DNA of 64,000 nucleotides, taken from Thermopolyspora flexuosa (lineage in GTDB: Bacteria; Actinomycetota; Actinomycetes; Streptosporangiales; Streptosporangiaceae). The position numbers and the translations under genes were made by a program. The notes under the pieces were generated by a model. That model saw nothing but the letters and a program-made list of their open reading frames with translations, made no database searches and was not told the origin of the DNA. This document shows, in pieces, positions 16,359 to 24,702 of the stretch (its first letter is position 1; each line of letters starts with the position of its first letter). The stretch spans positions 992,001-1,056,000 of the forward strand of contig NZ_VFPQ01000001.1 in the NCBI RefSeq assembly GCF_006716785.1, read 5' to 3'.

Positions 16359-17978
16359 TCAGGTCTCCTCGGGCACCATCGTGATCGCGCCCGCGGGGCA
16401 TTCGGCGGCGCAGAGGCCGCAGCCCTTGCAGTAGTCGTAGTCGATCATGAAGCGCCGGCCGGGGCCGAGCTTGATGACGGCGTTGTCGGGGCAGACGCCG
16501 TAGCAGTTGTCGCACTCGAAGCAGTTGCCGCAGGACAGGCAGCGGCGGGCCTCGAAGAGGGCGGTGGACTCGTCGAGGCCGCCTTCGACCTCGTCGAAGG
16601 TGGTGATGCGGCGGGCCACCTCGAGGCGGGGGCGGAGCTGGGCCGGGGCGTCGCTGTAGTACCAGGTGTTGAGACGGTCGTAGGTGGCCGGGGGTGGGGG
16701 CGGTGGCGGGGTGTACTGGGTGCCGCGGAGCCAGGCGTCGATGTGGCGGGCGGCCAGCTTGCCGTGGCCGATGGCGACGGTGACGGTGCGGTCGGAGGGG
16801 ACCATGTCGCCGCCGGCGAAGACGCCGGGGTAGCCGGTCATCATGTTCGGGCCGACCTTGACCACGCCCTTCTCGATCTCGACGCCGGGCAGGCCTTCGA
16901 GGAGGGCCAGGTCAGGCTCTTGGCCGAGGGCGAGGACCACGGTGTCGGCGTCGAGCTCCTCGAACTCGCCGGTGGGCTGCGGGAAGCCGGTCTCGTCGAG
17001 CCGCATGCGCTCGATCAGCACCTTGCCGCCGTCGGCTCGGGCGATCGTGGACAGCCACTTCATGCGTACGCCCTCGGCTTCCGCGTCGGCGACCTCGGAC
17101 TCGTGCGCCGGCATGCGGTCCTTGGTACGCCGGTAGACGACGACGGCGTCGGTGGCGCCGAGGCGGCGGGCGGTGCGGGCGGCGTCCATGGCCGTGTTGC
17201 CGCCGCCGTACACCACGACCCGGCGGCCGATCTGGGGCGGCTCGGCCTCGGCGGTGTCCCGCAGCATCTTGATCGCGTCGAGGATGCGGGCCGAGTCACC
17301 GGCCGGGATGTACGCCCGGCGGGCCACGTGGGCGCCGACGGCGAGGAATGCCGCGTCGTACCGCTCCATCTCGGCGCGCAGGTCGGTGACGGTACGGCCG
17401 CCCTCGAAGCGCACGCCCATGTCGAGGATGCGCTGGATCTCGGCGGCGAGCACGTCGCGGGGCAGCCGGTAGCGCGGGATGCCGTACCGCATCATGCCGC
17501 CGGGCTCCTCGGCCGAGTCGACCACGGTCACCTCGTGGCCGAGCCGTACCAGGTGGTAGGCGGCGGAGAGCCCGGCCGGGCCCGCGCCGACCACGAGCAC
17601 CCGCTTGCCGGACGGCTCGGCCTCGACCGGCACGGTCCAGCCGCGGCGCAGCGCCTCGTCGCCGAGGAAGCGCTCGACCGCGTTGATGCCGACCGCCTCG
17701 TCCAGCCTGCCGCGGTTGCACGCGGTCTGGCAGGGGTGGTAGCAGACCCGGCCCATCACCGCGGGGAACGGGTTGTCCTCCATGAGGATGCGCCAGGCCC
17801 TCTCGTAGTCGCCGCTCTCCGCGTGGTAGAGCCAGCCCTGCACGTTCTCCCCGGCGGGGCAGTTCTGGTTGCAGGGCGGGAAGCGGTCGAGGTAGACGGG
17901 CCGCTCGGTCCGCCACGCCCCGGTCTTGTTGGCGAGGCTCGACCCGACCTCGAGGGTGATCGCGAACGGCCTGTCCAT
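16359..17978 (-). CDS. GltD-like NAD(P)H oxidoreductase with C-terminal 2x[4Fe-4S] ferredoxin domain
   Basis: A protein of 539 residues. The N-terminal Cys-rich region (PPCNQNCPAGENVQGW, then CYHPCQTACNRGRLDE) binds Fe-S as in glutamate synthase small subunit. An FAD Rossmann fold follows (VLVVGAGPAGLSAAYHL, about 128), then an NAD(P) Rossmann fold (VVVYGGGNTAMDAAR, about 255). The C-terminal ferredoxin has CLSCGNCFECDNCYGVCPD and CKGCGLCAAECP. It is the last gene of the 2-oxoacid:ferredoxin oxidoreductase operon (1-nt gap to the beta subunit). It most likely passes electrons between ferredoxin or the PFOR clusters and NAD(P)+, supplying the delta-type ferredoxin missing from the other subunits. 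Direction of electron flow is not evident. Confidence 0.85.
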   Translation of the reverse strand: MDRPFAITLEVGSSLANKTGAWRTERPVYLDRFPPCNQNCPAGENVQGWLYHAESGDYERAWRILMEDNPFPAVMGRVCYHPCQTACNRGRLDEAVGINAVERFLGDEALRRGWTVPVEAEPSGKRVLVVGAGPAGLSAAYHLVRLGHEVTVVDSAEEPGGMMRYGIPRYRLPRDVLAAEIQRILDMGVRFEGGRTVTDLRAEMERYDAAFLAVGAHVARRAYIPAGDSARILDAIKMLRDTAEAEPPQIGRRVVVYGGGNTAMDAARTARRLGATDAVVVYRRTKDRMPAHESEVADAEAEGVRMKWLSTIARADGGKVLIERMRLDETGFPQPTGEFEELDADTVVLALGQEPDLALLEGLPGVEIEKGVVKVGPNMMTGYPGVFAGGDMVPSDRTVTVAIGHGKLAARHIDAWLRGTQYTPPPPPPPATYDRLNTWYYSDAPAQLRPRLEVARRITTFDEVEGGLDESTALFEARRCLSCGNCFECDNCYGVCPDNAVIKLGPGRRFMIDYDYCKGCGLCAAECPAGAITMVPEET

Positions 17979-17979
17979 G

Positions 17980-18978
17980 TCAGCCCTCCTCGTCCAGCAG
18001 GCCGAAGCGGCGGATGTTGCGGTCGGCCAGCGCCTGCAATGCGGCGATGACGTCGGTACGCGGCGGGTCGCCGAACAGGTGCGCGTACCGGCCCTGGGCG
18101 CGCAGGTACTCCTCGACCGGCACCTTGCGGCGGATCTTCGACACCGCGGTGATCTCGCCGTGCTCGGCCTCGAAGACGGGGAACAGGCCGGACTCCTTGG
18201 CGAGCCGCGCCACGCGGATGGTGTCGCTGGAGGCGGTGGCCCAGCCGAGCGGGCAGGGCACGAGCACGTGCAGGTAGCGGGCGCCGCGGAACTCCATCGC
18301 CCGGTGCACCTTGTACTCCAGGTCGCGCAGGTCGGCCACGGTCGCGGTGGCGACGTACGGGATCTCGTGGGCCATCGCGATCAGCGCCGCGTTCTTGCCC
18401 TGGCCGAACGGGTTGCCCGGCTCCGGCCCGACCGCCTGGGTGGTGGCGGTGCGCGCGGCCGGCGGGGTGGCGCCGGACCGCTGCACCCCGGTGTTCATGT
18501 ACGCCTGGTTGTCGTAGCAGATGTAGAGCACGTCGTCGTTGCGCTCGAACATGCCGGACAGGCAGGCGAACCCGATGTCGACGGTGCCGCCGTCGCCGCC
18601 CTGCCCGACCACCCGCACGTCCGTGCGGCCCTTCACCTTCAGCGCCGCGGCGACCCCGGTGGCGACCGCCGGGGCGTTGCCGAACAGCGAGTGCAGCCAC
18701 GCCACCCGCCAGGAGGTCTCCGGGTACGGCGTGGAGAACACCTCCAGGCAGCCGGTGGAGTTCACCACCACGATCCGCCCGCCGGTGGCGCGGTGCGCCG
18801 CGTCCACCGCGTACCGGGCGCCGAGCGCCTCGCCGCAGCCCTGGCAGGCCCGGTGCCCCGAGGTGAGCGTGTTGGGGCGGCCCGGGTCGGCCTGCACGGT
18901 GCGCCGCTCGGGGTCGAGCAGCCGGTTGCCGACCACCAGGCTGCCGGTCTGGTAGAACTTGATCTCCTGTACGGGCAT
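17980..18978 (-). CDS. porB: 2-oxoacid (pyruvate-type):ferredoxin oxidoreductase beta subunit
   Basis: A protein of 332 residues carrying the thiamine-diphosphate site: CQGCGEALGARYA near residue 45, NSTGC, and the ThDP/Mg motif GQGGDGGTVDIGFACLSG followed by YDNQAYMNTG. The last block is typical of pyruvate- rather than oxoglutarate-type enzymes. Cysteines in CQGC and downstream (NSTGC, PCPLGWA) would hold one [4Fe-4S] cluster. It decarboxylates 2-oxoacid to acyl-CoA together with the alpha and gamma subunits encoded upstream. It is closely spaced in the operon (4-nt gap from alpha, 1-nt gap to the GltD-like gene). Confidence 0.87.
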   Translation of the reverse strand: MPVQEIKFYQTGSLVVGNRLLDPERRTVQADPGRPNTLTSGHRACQGCGEALGARYAVDAAHRATGGRIVVVNSTGCLEVFSTPYPETSWRVAWLHSLFGNAPAVATGVAAALKVKGRTDVRVVGQGGDGGTVDIGFACLSGMFERNDDVLYICYDNQAYMNTGVQRSGATPPAARTATTQAVGPEPGNPFGQGKNAALIAMAHEIPYVATATVADLRDLEYKVHRAMEFRGARYLHVLVPCPLGWATASSDTIRVARLAKESGLFPVFEAEHGEITAVSKIRRKVPVEEYLRAQGRYAHLFGDPPRTDVIAALQALADRNIRRFGLLDEEG

Positions 18979-18982
18979 TCGG

Positions 18983-20200
18983 TCACACCCTTTCGGCGGC
19001 GCGTTCCCGCCGCGCCTCCCGCTCGATCAGGTCGTGCCGCAGGTCGAGGAAGGTGAGCGGGTCCAGCCGGTCGGTCACGGCGCGGTCGAGCATGCCGTGC
19101 AGCGACGCCGTGGTGACCGGCCGCCCGCCGAGCCCGGCGATCACGGTCCGCAGGTACGGCACGGCCCCGCCCGGCTCCGGCGCCGCGTCGGCGAGGGCCG
19201 CGCGCACGTGGTCGGTGACCACGCCGCCGACCCCGACCGCGAGGGTGCGCTCGAGCACCACCACGCGCCGGGCGCCGCGCAGTGCCCGCCGTACCGCGGC
19301 GAACGGGAACGGCCGGAACGTGGTGATCGCCAGCACGCCGACGCGCTCGCCGTGCGCGCGCCGCTCGTCGACCACGTCCTTGAGCGTGCCGAGCACCGAC
19401 CCCATCGCGACGATCACGGTCTCCGCGTCGTCGAGCCGGTACGGCCGGACCAGCCCGCCGGAGTCGCGCCCGAACGCGGCGGCGAACTCGGCCGCCACCT
19501 TCGGGACGACCTCCAGCGCGCGCAGGTGCCGCAGGTGCGCGAGGTAGCGCACCTCGGTGAACGCCTCCGGGCCGACCATCGCGCCGATCGACACCGGGTC
19601 GTCCGGGTCGAGCACCTGGCTCGGCGTGTGCGGCGGCAGGAAGGCGTCCACCTGCCGCTGGCTGGGCAGGTCGACCCGCTCGTAGGCGTGGGTGAGCACG
19701 AACCCGTCCATGCACACCATCACCGGCAGCGACAGCTCCTCGGCGATGCGGAACGCCTGGATGTGCAGGTCGGCCGCCTCCTGGTTGTCCTCGGCGTACA
19801 GCTGCAGCCAGCCGGAGTCGCGCTGCGACATCGCGTCGCTGTGGTCGTTCCAGATGTTGATCGGCGCGCCGAGCGCCCGGTTCGCCACGGTCATCACGAT
19901 CGGCAGCCCGAGGCCGCCCGCGTTGTAGACGGCCTCGGTCATGTACAGCAGGCCCTGGCTGGAGGTGGCGGTGTACGCGCGGGCCCCGGCCGCGGACGCG
20001 CCGATCGCGACCGACATCGCGGCGAACTCCGACTCCACGTTCACGTACTCGCACGGGGCGAGCGCGCCGGACTTCACCAGGCGGCTCAGCCCCTCGACGA
20101 TGTGGGTCTGCGGGGAGATGGGATAGGCGCAGACCACCTCGGGCCGGCACAGCGCCACGGCCTCGGCGACCGCCTGCGAGCCCTCCGTCTGCTTAAGCAT
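18983..20200 (-). CDS. porA: 2-oxoacid:ferredoxin oxidoreductase alpha subunit
   Basis: 405 residues. Pyrimidine-side ThDP domain: GSQAVAEAVALCRPEVVCAY then PISPQTHIVEGL, ESEFAAMSVAIGASAAGAR, TSSQGLLYMTEAVYNA. The central VNIW-type block is INIWNDHSDAMSQRDSGW. The C-terminal domain has MGSVLGTLKDVVDE. ATG 20200 is fixed by GGAGG 9 nt upstream and overlaps the gamma stop by 8 nt (ATGCTTAA), showing coupling. Subunits are separate genes in order gamma-alpha-beta, as in archaeal and Thermotoga-type four-subunit PFORs, not a fused PFOR. Confidence 0.87.
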   Translation of the reverse strand: MLKQTEGSQAVAEAVALCRPEVVCAYPISPQTHIVEGLSRLVKSGALAPCEYVNVESEFAAMSVAIGASAAGARAYTATSSQGLLYMTEAVYNAGGLGLPIVMTVANRALGAPINIWNDHSDAMSQRDSGWLQLYAEDNQEAADLHIQAFRIAEELSLPVMVCMDGFVLTHAYERVDLPSQRQVDAFLPPHTPSQVLDPDDPVSIGAMVGPEAFTEVRYLAHLRHLRALEVVPKVAAEFAAAFGRDSGGLVRPYRLDDAETVIVAMGSVLGTLKDVVDERRAHGERVGVLAITTFRPFPFAAVRRALRGARRVVVLERTLAVGVGGVVTDHVRAALADAAPEPGGAVPYLRTVIAGLGGRPVTTASLHGMLDRAVTDRLDPLTFLDLRHDLIEREARRERAAERV

Positions 20201-20792
20201 CGATCGCCTCCTTCGTCGTGGCGCTGACGTACGCGTACGCCCGCTCGGCCGCGGCGACGTTGCCCTCGGCGACCCGCCCGGCGAACCGCTGCCGGATCGC
20301 CGCGCACACCGACTCGAGCGAGACCACCCCGGTGAGCGCGGCGAAGCCGCCGAGCAGCACGGCGTTCGGCACCGGGCGGCCCAGGTGCTCGCGCGCCAGC
20401 GCGGTGGCGGGCACGGTGCGCACCCGCTCCGGCCGCAGCGCGGCGACCGCCTCGGCGGCGCCGAGGTCACGCAGCTCGCGCGTGGTGTTGACGAGCACGT
20501 ACGCGTCCGGGCCGAGCCCGTCGAACACGTTGACCGCGCGCAGCAGCGTGGCGTCCTGGACGATCAGCGCGTCGGGCCGGGCGACCGGCTCGCGCACCCG
20601 GATCGGCCGGTCGTCGATCCGGCAGAACGCGACGACGGGGGCGCCGGTGCGCTCGGAGCCGAACGTGGGAAACGCCTGGGCGTGCCGGCCCTCGAGGAAC
20701 GCGGCGATGGACAGCAGCTCGGCCGCGGTGACGACGCCTTGGCCGCCCCGACCGTGGATTCGCACCTGGAACACGGTTGTCTCCCCCTGCAC
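20193..20792 (-). CDS. porG: 2-oxoacid:ferredoxin oxidoreductase gamma subunit
   Basis: A protein of 199 residues beginning FQVRIHGRGGQGVVTAAELL, the standard gamma/CoA-domain signature. FPTFGSERTGAPV follows at about residue 40 and PNAVLLGGFAAL near 140. It is the first gene of the minus-strand unit gamma-alpha-beta-GltD-like. The promoter lies in the 206-bp region shared with pntA, which contains a DosR-like box. It would stabilise the complex and bind CoA; no Fe-S ligands are present in this chain. Confidence 0.87.
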   Translation of the reverse strand: MQGETTVFQVRIHGRGGQGVVTAAELLSIAAFLEGRHAQAFPTFGSERTGAPVVAFCRIDDRPIRVREPVARPDALIVQDATLLRAVNVFDGLGPDAYVLVNTTRELRDLGAAEAVAALRPERVRTVPATALAREHLGRPVPNAVLLGGFAALTGVVSLESVCAAIRQRFAGRVAEGNVAAAERAYAYVSATTKEAIDA

Positions 20793-20880
20793 GTCGTCCT
20801 GACTTCCGGTTTATCCGCGGGGCAGCAGGGCCAGTAGGGGGCGAACGTCACACGCGCTTGGGGCTTCAAGACCTGACATA

Positions 20881-20894
20881 TGGACCTTTGGCCC
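20881..20894. promoter_or_regulatory. DosR/DevR-like box, porG-pntA divergent region
   Basis: TGGACCTTTGGCCC, a degenerate dyad, is centred 95 nt from the porG ATG and 111 nt from the pntA ATG. GGGCTTCAAGACCT at 20861-20874 may be a weak partner (20-bp spacing). Confidence 0.45.
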
Positions 20895-20998
20895 TCTGCG
20901 GGGTAGGGATCGAAAGCGAAGCTTTTTTTAACGGGACTTGGTTCCGACCGACGCAAGCGAATGCCAGTCGCCAGCGATGGCCTACCGAGAGGGGCACC

Positions 20999-22129
20999 AT
21001 GGTCGCGCTCAGGGTCGGGGTCGGCAGAGAGACGGCGGCGGGTGAGCGGCGGGTCGCGCTCGTTCCCGACGCCGTCGGCCGCCTGCGGGAAATGGGCCTG
21101 GACGTACTGATCGAGTCAGGCGCCGGCACAGCGGCCTGGCATCCCGACAGCGCGTACGGCGAGGCCGGGGCGGAGGTGGTGTCCACGGCCGAGCTGTACG
21201 AGCGCGCGGACATCATCGTCACTGTGCGCCGGCCCGACACGGCCGCGCTGCGTGCGGGCCAGACCGTGATCGGCATGCTGCGTCCCTTCGGCGATCCGGA
21301 CTACGTCCGCGAGCTCGCCGCCAGGAACGTCACCGCGATCGCCTTCGAAGGACTGCCGCGCACGATCAGCGCCGCCCAGACCATGGACGCGATGACCTCC
21401 CAGGACAACATCGCCGGGTACAAGGCGGCGGTGCTCGCCGCCGCCACGTACGGCCGGTTCTTCCCGCTGCTCGTCACCGCCGCGGGCACCGCCCGCCCGG
21501 CCCAGGTGCTCGTGCTCGGCGCGGGCGTGGCCGGGCTGCAGGCGATCGGTACGGCCCGCCGGCTCGGCGCCGTGGTCACCGGATACGACATCCGCCCCGA
21601 GGCCGAGGGCGACATCACCTCGCTTGGCGCCCAGTTCCTGCGGCTCGGCTCGGGCCCGCAGGGCTCCGGCACCGGCGGGTACGCCCGCGCGCTCACCCCC
21701 GAGGAGCAGCGGGCTCAGCAGGAGGAGCTCGCCCGGCACATCGCCCGCCACGACGTGGTGATCACCACCGCGCGGGTGCCCGGGCGCCGTCCGCCGCTGC
21801 TCGTCACCGAGGCCGCGCTCAAGGGCATGCGGGCCGGGTCGGTCGTCGTCGACCTGGCCGCGAGCGACCTGGGCGGCAACGTCGAGGGCTCCCGCCCCGG
21901 CGAGACGATCGTCACCGACGACGGCGTCACGGTGATCGGCGCCGCCGACCTCGCCGCCACCATGCCGTCGGCGGCGTCGACGGCGTACTCCAGCAACGTC
22001 CGCGCACTCCTCGGCCACCTGATCCGGGACGGCGCTCTCGCGATCGACCTGAACGACCCGATCCAGGCCGGGGTCGTGATAACCCACGCGGGCGAGGTCG
22101 TCCACCCCGCGTTCGGAGGTGACTCGTGA
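20999..22129 (+). CDS. pntAA: NAD(P) transhydrogenase subunit alpha part 1 (domain I)
   Basis: A protein of 376 residues, the soluble NAD(H)-binding domain of proton-translocating transhydrogenase. It has GRETAAGERRVALVPDAVG at the start, VLVLGAGVAGLQAIGTARRL and GYDIRPEAEGDITSLGAQF for dinucleotide binding, and the mobile-loop region before SSNVRALLGHLI. Split alpha (AA/AB) plus beta is the usual actinobacterial arrangement. GAGAGGGG precedes ATG 20999. The next gene overlaps by 4 nt. The enzyme couples the proton gradient to hydride transfer between NADH and NADP+; divergent expression with the PFOR/NAD(P) oxidoreductase suggests joint redox balancing. Confidence 0.9.
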   Translation: MVALRVGVGRETAAGERRVALVPDAVGRLREMGLDVLIESGAGTAAWHPDSAYGEAGAEVVSTAELYERADIIVTVRRPDTAALRAGQTVIGMLRPFGDPDYVRELAARNVTAIAFEGLPRTISAAQTMDAMTSQDNIAGYKAAVLAAATYGRFFPLLVTAAGTARPAQVLVLGAGVAGLQAIGTARRLGAVVTGYDIRPEAEGDITSLGAQFLRLGSGPQGSGTGGYARALTPEEQRAQQEELARHIARHDVVITTARVPGRRPPLLVTEAALKGMRAGSVVVDLAASDLGGNVEGSRPGETIVTDDGVTVIGAADLAATMPSAASTAYSSNVRALLGHLIRDGALAIDLNDPIQAGVVITHAGEVVHPAFGGDS

Positions 22130-22461
22130 GTTCCGAGTTCGTCACCGACCTCACCATCTTCGTGCTCAGCCTGCTGGTCGGCTTCGAGGTGATCAGCAAG
22201 GTGCCCACCACCTTGCACACCCCGCTTATGTCGGCCGCCAACTCCATCCACGGGATCGTGCTCGCGGGCACGATCCTCATCGCGGCCACCGCCTCCGACC
22301 TCGTCGGGTACGTGATCGCGTTCGTCGCCTGCGTGTTCGCCGCGATGAACGTGGTCGGCGGCTACGTGGTCACCGACCGCATGCTCGAGATGTTCAAACC
22401 GCCGGCGGCCCGTAAGGTTCGGCAGGCCGCCGCGAACGGCTCGGCCGAGGTGACCCGATGA
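22126..22461 (+). CDS. pntAB: NAD(P) transhydrogenase subunit alpha part 2 (membrane)
   Basis: A protein of 111 residues with about three membrane segments (DLTIFVLSLLVGFEVI, IVLAGTILIAATA, LVGYVIAFVACVFAAMNVVG) and the conserved KVPTTLHTPLMSAANSIHG near residue 28. GTG 22126 overlaps the pntAA stop and the end overlaps the pntB ATG, each by 4 nt. It forms part of the proton channel with PntB. Confidence 0.9.
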   Translation: MSSEFVTDLTIFVLSLLVGFEVISKVPTTLHTPLMSAANSIHGIVLAGTILIAATASDLVGYVIAFVACVFAAMNVVGGYVVTDRMLEMFKPPAARKVRQAAANGSAEVTR

Positions 22462-23864
22462 GCACGTTCGACACCGTCATCCGGCTCGTCTACCTCGCCG
22501 CGGCCACGCTCTTCGTCGTCGGCCTCCACCTGATGAACTCACCGGTCACCGCGCGGCGCGGCAACCTGCTGTCCGCGACCGGCATGACCGCGGCGATCCT
22601 CGCCACCATCGTCGTGCTGATCGAGTCCGGCGCGGCGAGCCTCACCGCCTGGCTCGTGGTGGCCGCGGGCACCGCGGTGGGCGCGGCCGTCGGTTTCGTC
22701 ATGGCCCGCCGGGTCCGGATGACCGCGATGCCGGAGCTGGTCAGCCTGTTCAACGCGGCCGGCGGCGGCGCGGCGGCGCTGGTCGCGATCCACGACTTCC
22801 TCCACTTCACCGAGTCGCCCGGCGCGCACATCCTGATCCCGCTCGCGCTCGACGTGCTCATCGGCGCGGTCACGTTCTCCGGCTCGCTGATCGCCTCCGG
22901 CAAGCTGCACGGCGTGGTGCCGGGGCAGCCGATCGTGTTCCCCGGCGCCCGCGTGATCACCCTGGTGCTCGCCGCGGTGATGCTGGTGACCACGGTGATG
23001 ATCGCCGCCGGTGTGGGTGGGCTGGCCGCGGTGGTGATCCTGAGCCTCGCCGCCCTGGCGTTCGGCGTGACCATGGTGCTCCCGATCGGCGGCGCCGACA
23101 TGCCCGTGGTGATCTCGCTGCTCAACGCGTTCACCGGCACCGCGGTGGCGATGGCCGGTTTCGTCATCGGCAACGACGTGCTCATCACCGCCGGCGCGCT
23201 GGTCGGCGCCTCGGGCGCGATCCTCACCAAGCTGATGGCCGACGCGATGAACCGGTCGATCGGCAACATCATGCTCGGCGGCTTCGGCACCGGCGACTCG
23301 CCCGGCACCGCGGCCGCGACCGGCGGCGGCCAGGTGCGCACGGTCTCCGCCGACGACGCCGCGATCCAGCTCGCGTACGCGAGCAAGGTGGTGATCGTCC
23401 CCGGGTACGGCCTCGCCGCCGCCCAGGCCCAGCACCAGGTGCACGAGCTGGCGAGCCTGCTCGAGGCCCGCGGGGTGGAGGTCAAGTACGCGATCCACCC
23501 GGTCGCCGGCCGCATGCCCGGCCACATGAACGTGCTGCTCGCCGAGGCGAACGTGCCGTACTCGCAGCTCAAGGAGATGGACGAGATCAATCCCGAGTTC
23601 CCGCAGGTGGACGTCGCGTTGGTGATCGGCGCGAACGACGTCACCAACCCGGCCGCCCGCCGCCCGGGCACCGCCATCTCCGGCATGCCCATCCTCGACG
23701 TCGACAAGGCCAAGAGCGTCATCGTGGTCAAGCGCTCCATGGGCCACGGCTACGCCGGCATCGACAACGAGCTCTACACCGACCCCAAGACCGGCATGTA
23801 CTTCGCCGACGCCAAGAAGGCCCTCGCCGAGATGACCGCCGCGGTCAAGATGCTGGTCGGCTAG
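22458..23864 (+). CDS. pntB: NAD(P) transhydrogenase subunit beta
   Basis: A protein of 468 residues. Eight to nine membrane helices cover residues 5-265. A cytoplasmic NADP-binding domain III follows: VIVPGYGLAAAQAQHQVHEL near 310, HPVAGRMPGHMNVLLAEA, VALVIGANDVTNPAAR and GYAGIDNELY. Normal family length. ATGA overlap with the previous gene. It ends before a long hairpin at 23916-23958. Confidence 0.93.
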   Translation: MSTFDTVIRLVYLAAATLFVVGLHLMNSPVTARRGNLLSATGMTAAILATIVVLIESGAASLTAWLVVAAGTAVGAAVGFVMARRVRMTAMPELVSLFNAAGGGAAALVAIHDFLHFTESPGAHILIPLALDVLIGAVTFSGSLIASGKLHGVVPGQPIVFPGARVITLVLAAVMLVTTVMIAAGVGGLAAVVILSLAALAFGVTMVLPIGGADMPVVISLLNAFTGTAVAMAGFVIGNDVLITAGALVGASGAILTKLMADAMNRSIGNIMLGGFGTGDSPGTAAATGGGQVRTVSADDAAIQLAYASKVVIVPGYGLAAAQAQHQVHELASLLEARGVEVKYAIHPVAGRMPGHMNVLLAEANVPYSQLKEMDEINPEFPQVDVALVIGANDVTNPAARRPGTAISGMPILDVDKAKSVIVVKRSMGHGYAGIDNELYTDPKTGMYFADAKKALAEMTAAVKMLVG

Positions 23865-23915
23865 CCACCGCGGCGACGGAACATCCCAAAAGACCGCGTA
23901 CGAACACCACGGAAA

Positions 23916-23958
23916 CCTGTGGGCGGCGCGGCCCCTCGCCGGTCGCGCCGCCCACAGG
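23916..23958. terminator. hairpin terminator after pntB
   Basis: An 18-bp stem with one wobble pair (23916-23933 with 23941-23958) and a 7-nt loop between the convergent ends of pntB and the anti-sigma-like gene. Confidence 0.7.
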
Positions 23959-23982
23959 CACGCCACCGGAAAGATCATCCGG

Positions 23983-24401
23983 TCATCTGAGAGCGTAGGC
24001 GAACCACACGACCTTCCCTGCGCCGGGGTACGGCGAACGCCCCAGCCGGTGGCGAGCAGGGCGACGAGCGGGAGCCCCCGCCCGTTCTCCGCGAGATCGT
24101 CGCAGAGCGGGTCGGGCCTGCGGGCGAGCCCGGCGGTGATCCGGCCGATCCCGTCGGCGCTCTCGTCGCCCACCGCGCAGGTCAGCACGCCCGTCACCGG
24201 GTTGAGGGACAGGCAGACGGATATCCGCCCGTCGCCGTGGGCGAGCGCGTTGGTCACCAGCTCGCTGAGCATCAGCGTGACGTCGTCCACGGCCTCGTCC
24301 GCACCCCACGCGGTGAGGACGGCCCGCGCGCGGTCCCGCACCTCCCGGACGAACTTCGGCTCCCTGACCACCTCCCAGCGCTGGGTGACCACCTCGCTCA
24401 T
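23983..24401 (-). pseudogene. anti-sigma-like HATPase (RsbW family), apparent frameshift
   Basis: From ATG 24401 the frame encodes a Bergerat ATPase: REPKFVREVRDRARAVL, TLMLSELVTNALAHG (N box), VGDESADG and ENGRGLPLVALLATGWGVRR. The expected ending GKVVWF is then found only in the neighbouring frame, giving AGKVVWFAYALR and a TGA at 23983-23985. Adding one base to the C run corresponding to 24024-24027 restores a single protein of about 139 residues, normal for the actinobacterial family. As written, the first frame runs on antisense through pntB. This is either a sequencing slip or a real one-base loss. Divergent pairing with an XRE regulator is common for this family. Confidence 0.7.
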
Positions 24402-24702
24402 GCGGCCACGTGGGGGACGGCCAGGCGTGCCGGTACGGCGGGCACGGCCGGAGGCGGGGGAACGCGGGCGCCGGGTACGGGGGTAGACGGATCATTCGGG
24501 CCGATGTATGAACTCGCCCGCCTGCTTTGCGGCATGGAGGACTCCATTTCTCGAATTCCGGATGGCCACGGGGAAAGCGGCCGGTAACATCCGGTCACGG
24601 AACGTAAAGCCCTGGGTTTGCCGTGCGGCAGTGGATAGGCGCGGAGAGCTGGGGGAATGGCGATCTCCCGCTCCCGCCTGCTCGGACGAAATGGGGCAAA
24701 GG

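Noticed and set aside
20861-20874. GGGCTTCAAGACCT as a second box in the porG-pntA region
   Set aside because: Poor dyad match and 20-bp rather than 22-bp spacing; mentioned only as a weak partner.
22539-24401. A 620-residue fusion starting with an RsbW-like ATPase
   Set aside because: Everything after the ATPase box region is antisense to pntB. The real C terminus lies in the next frame, so a one-base frameshift explains it better.
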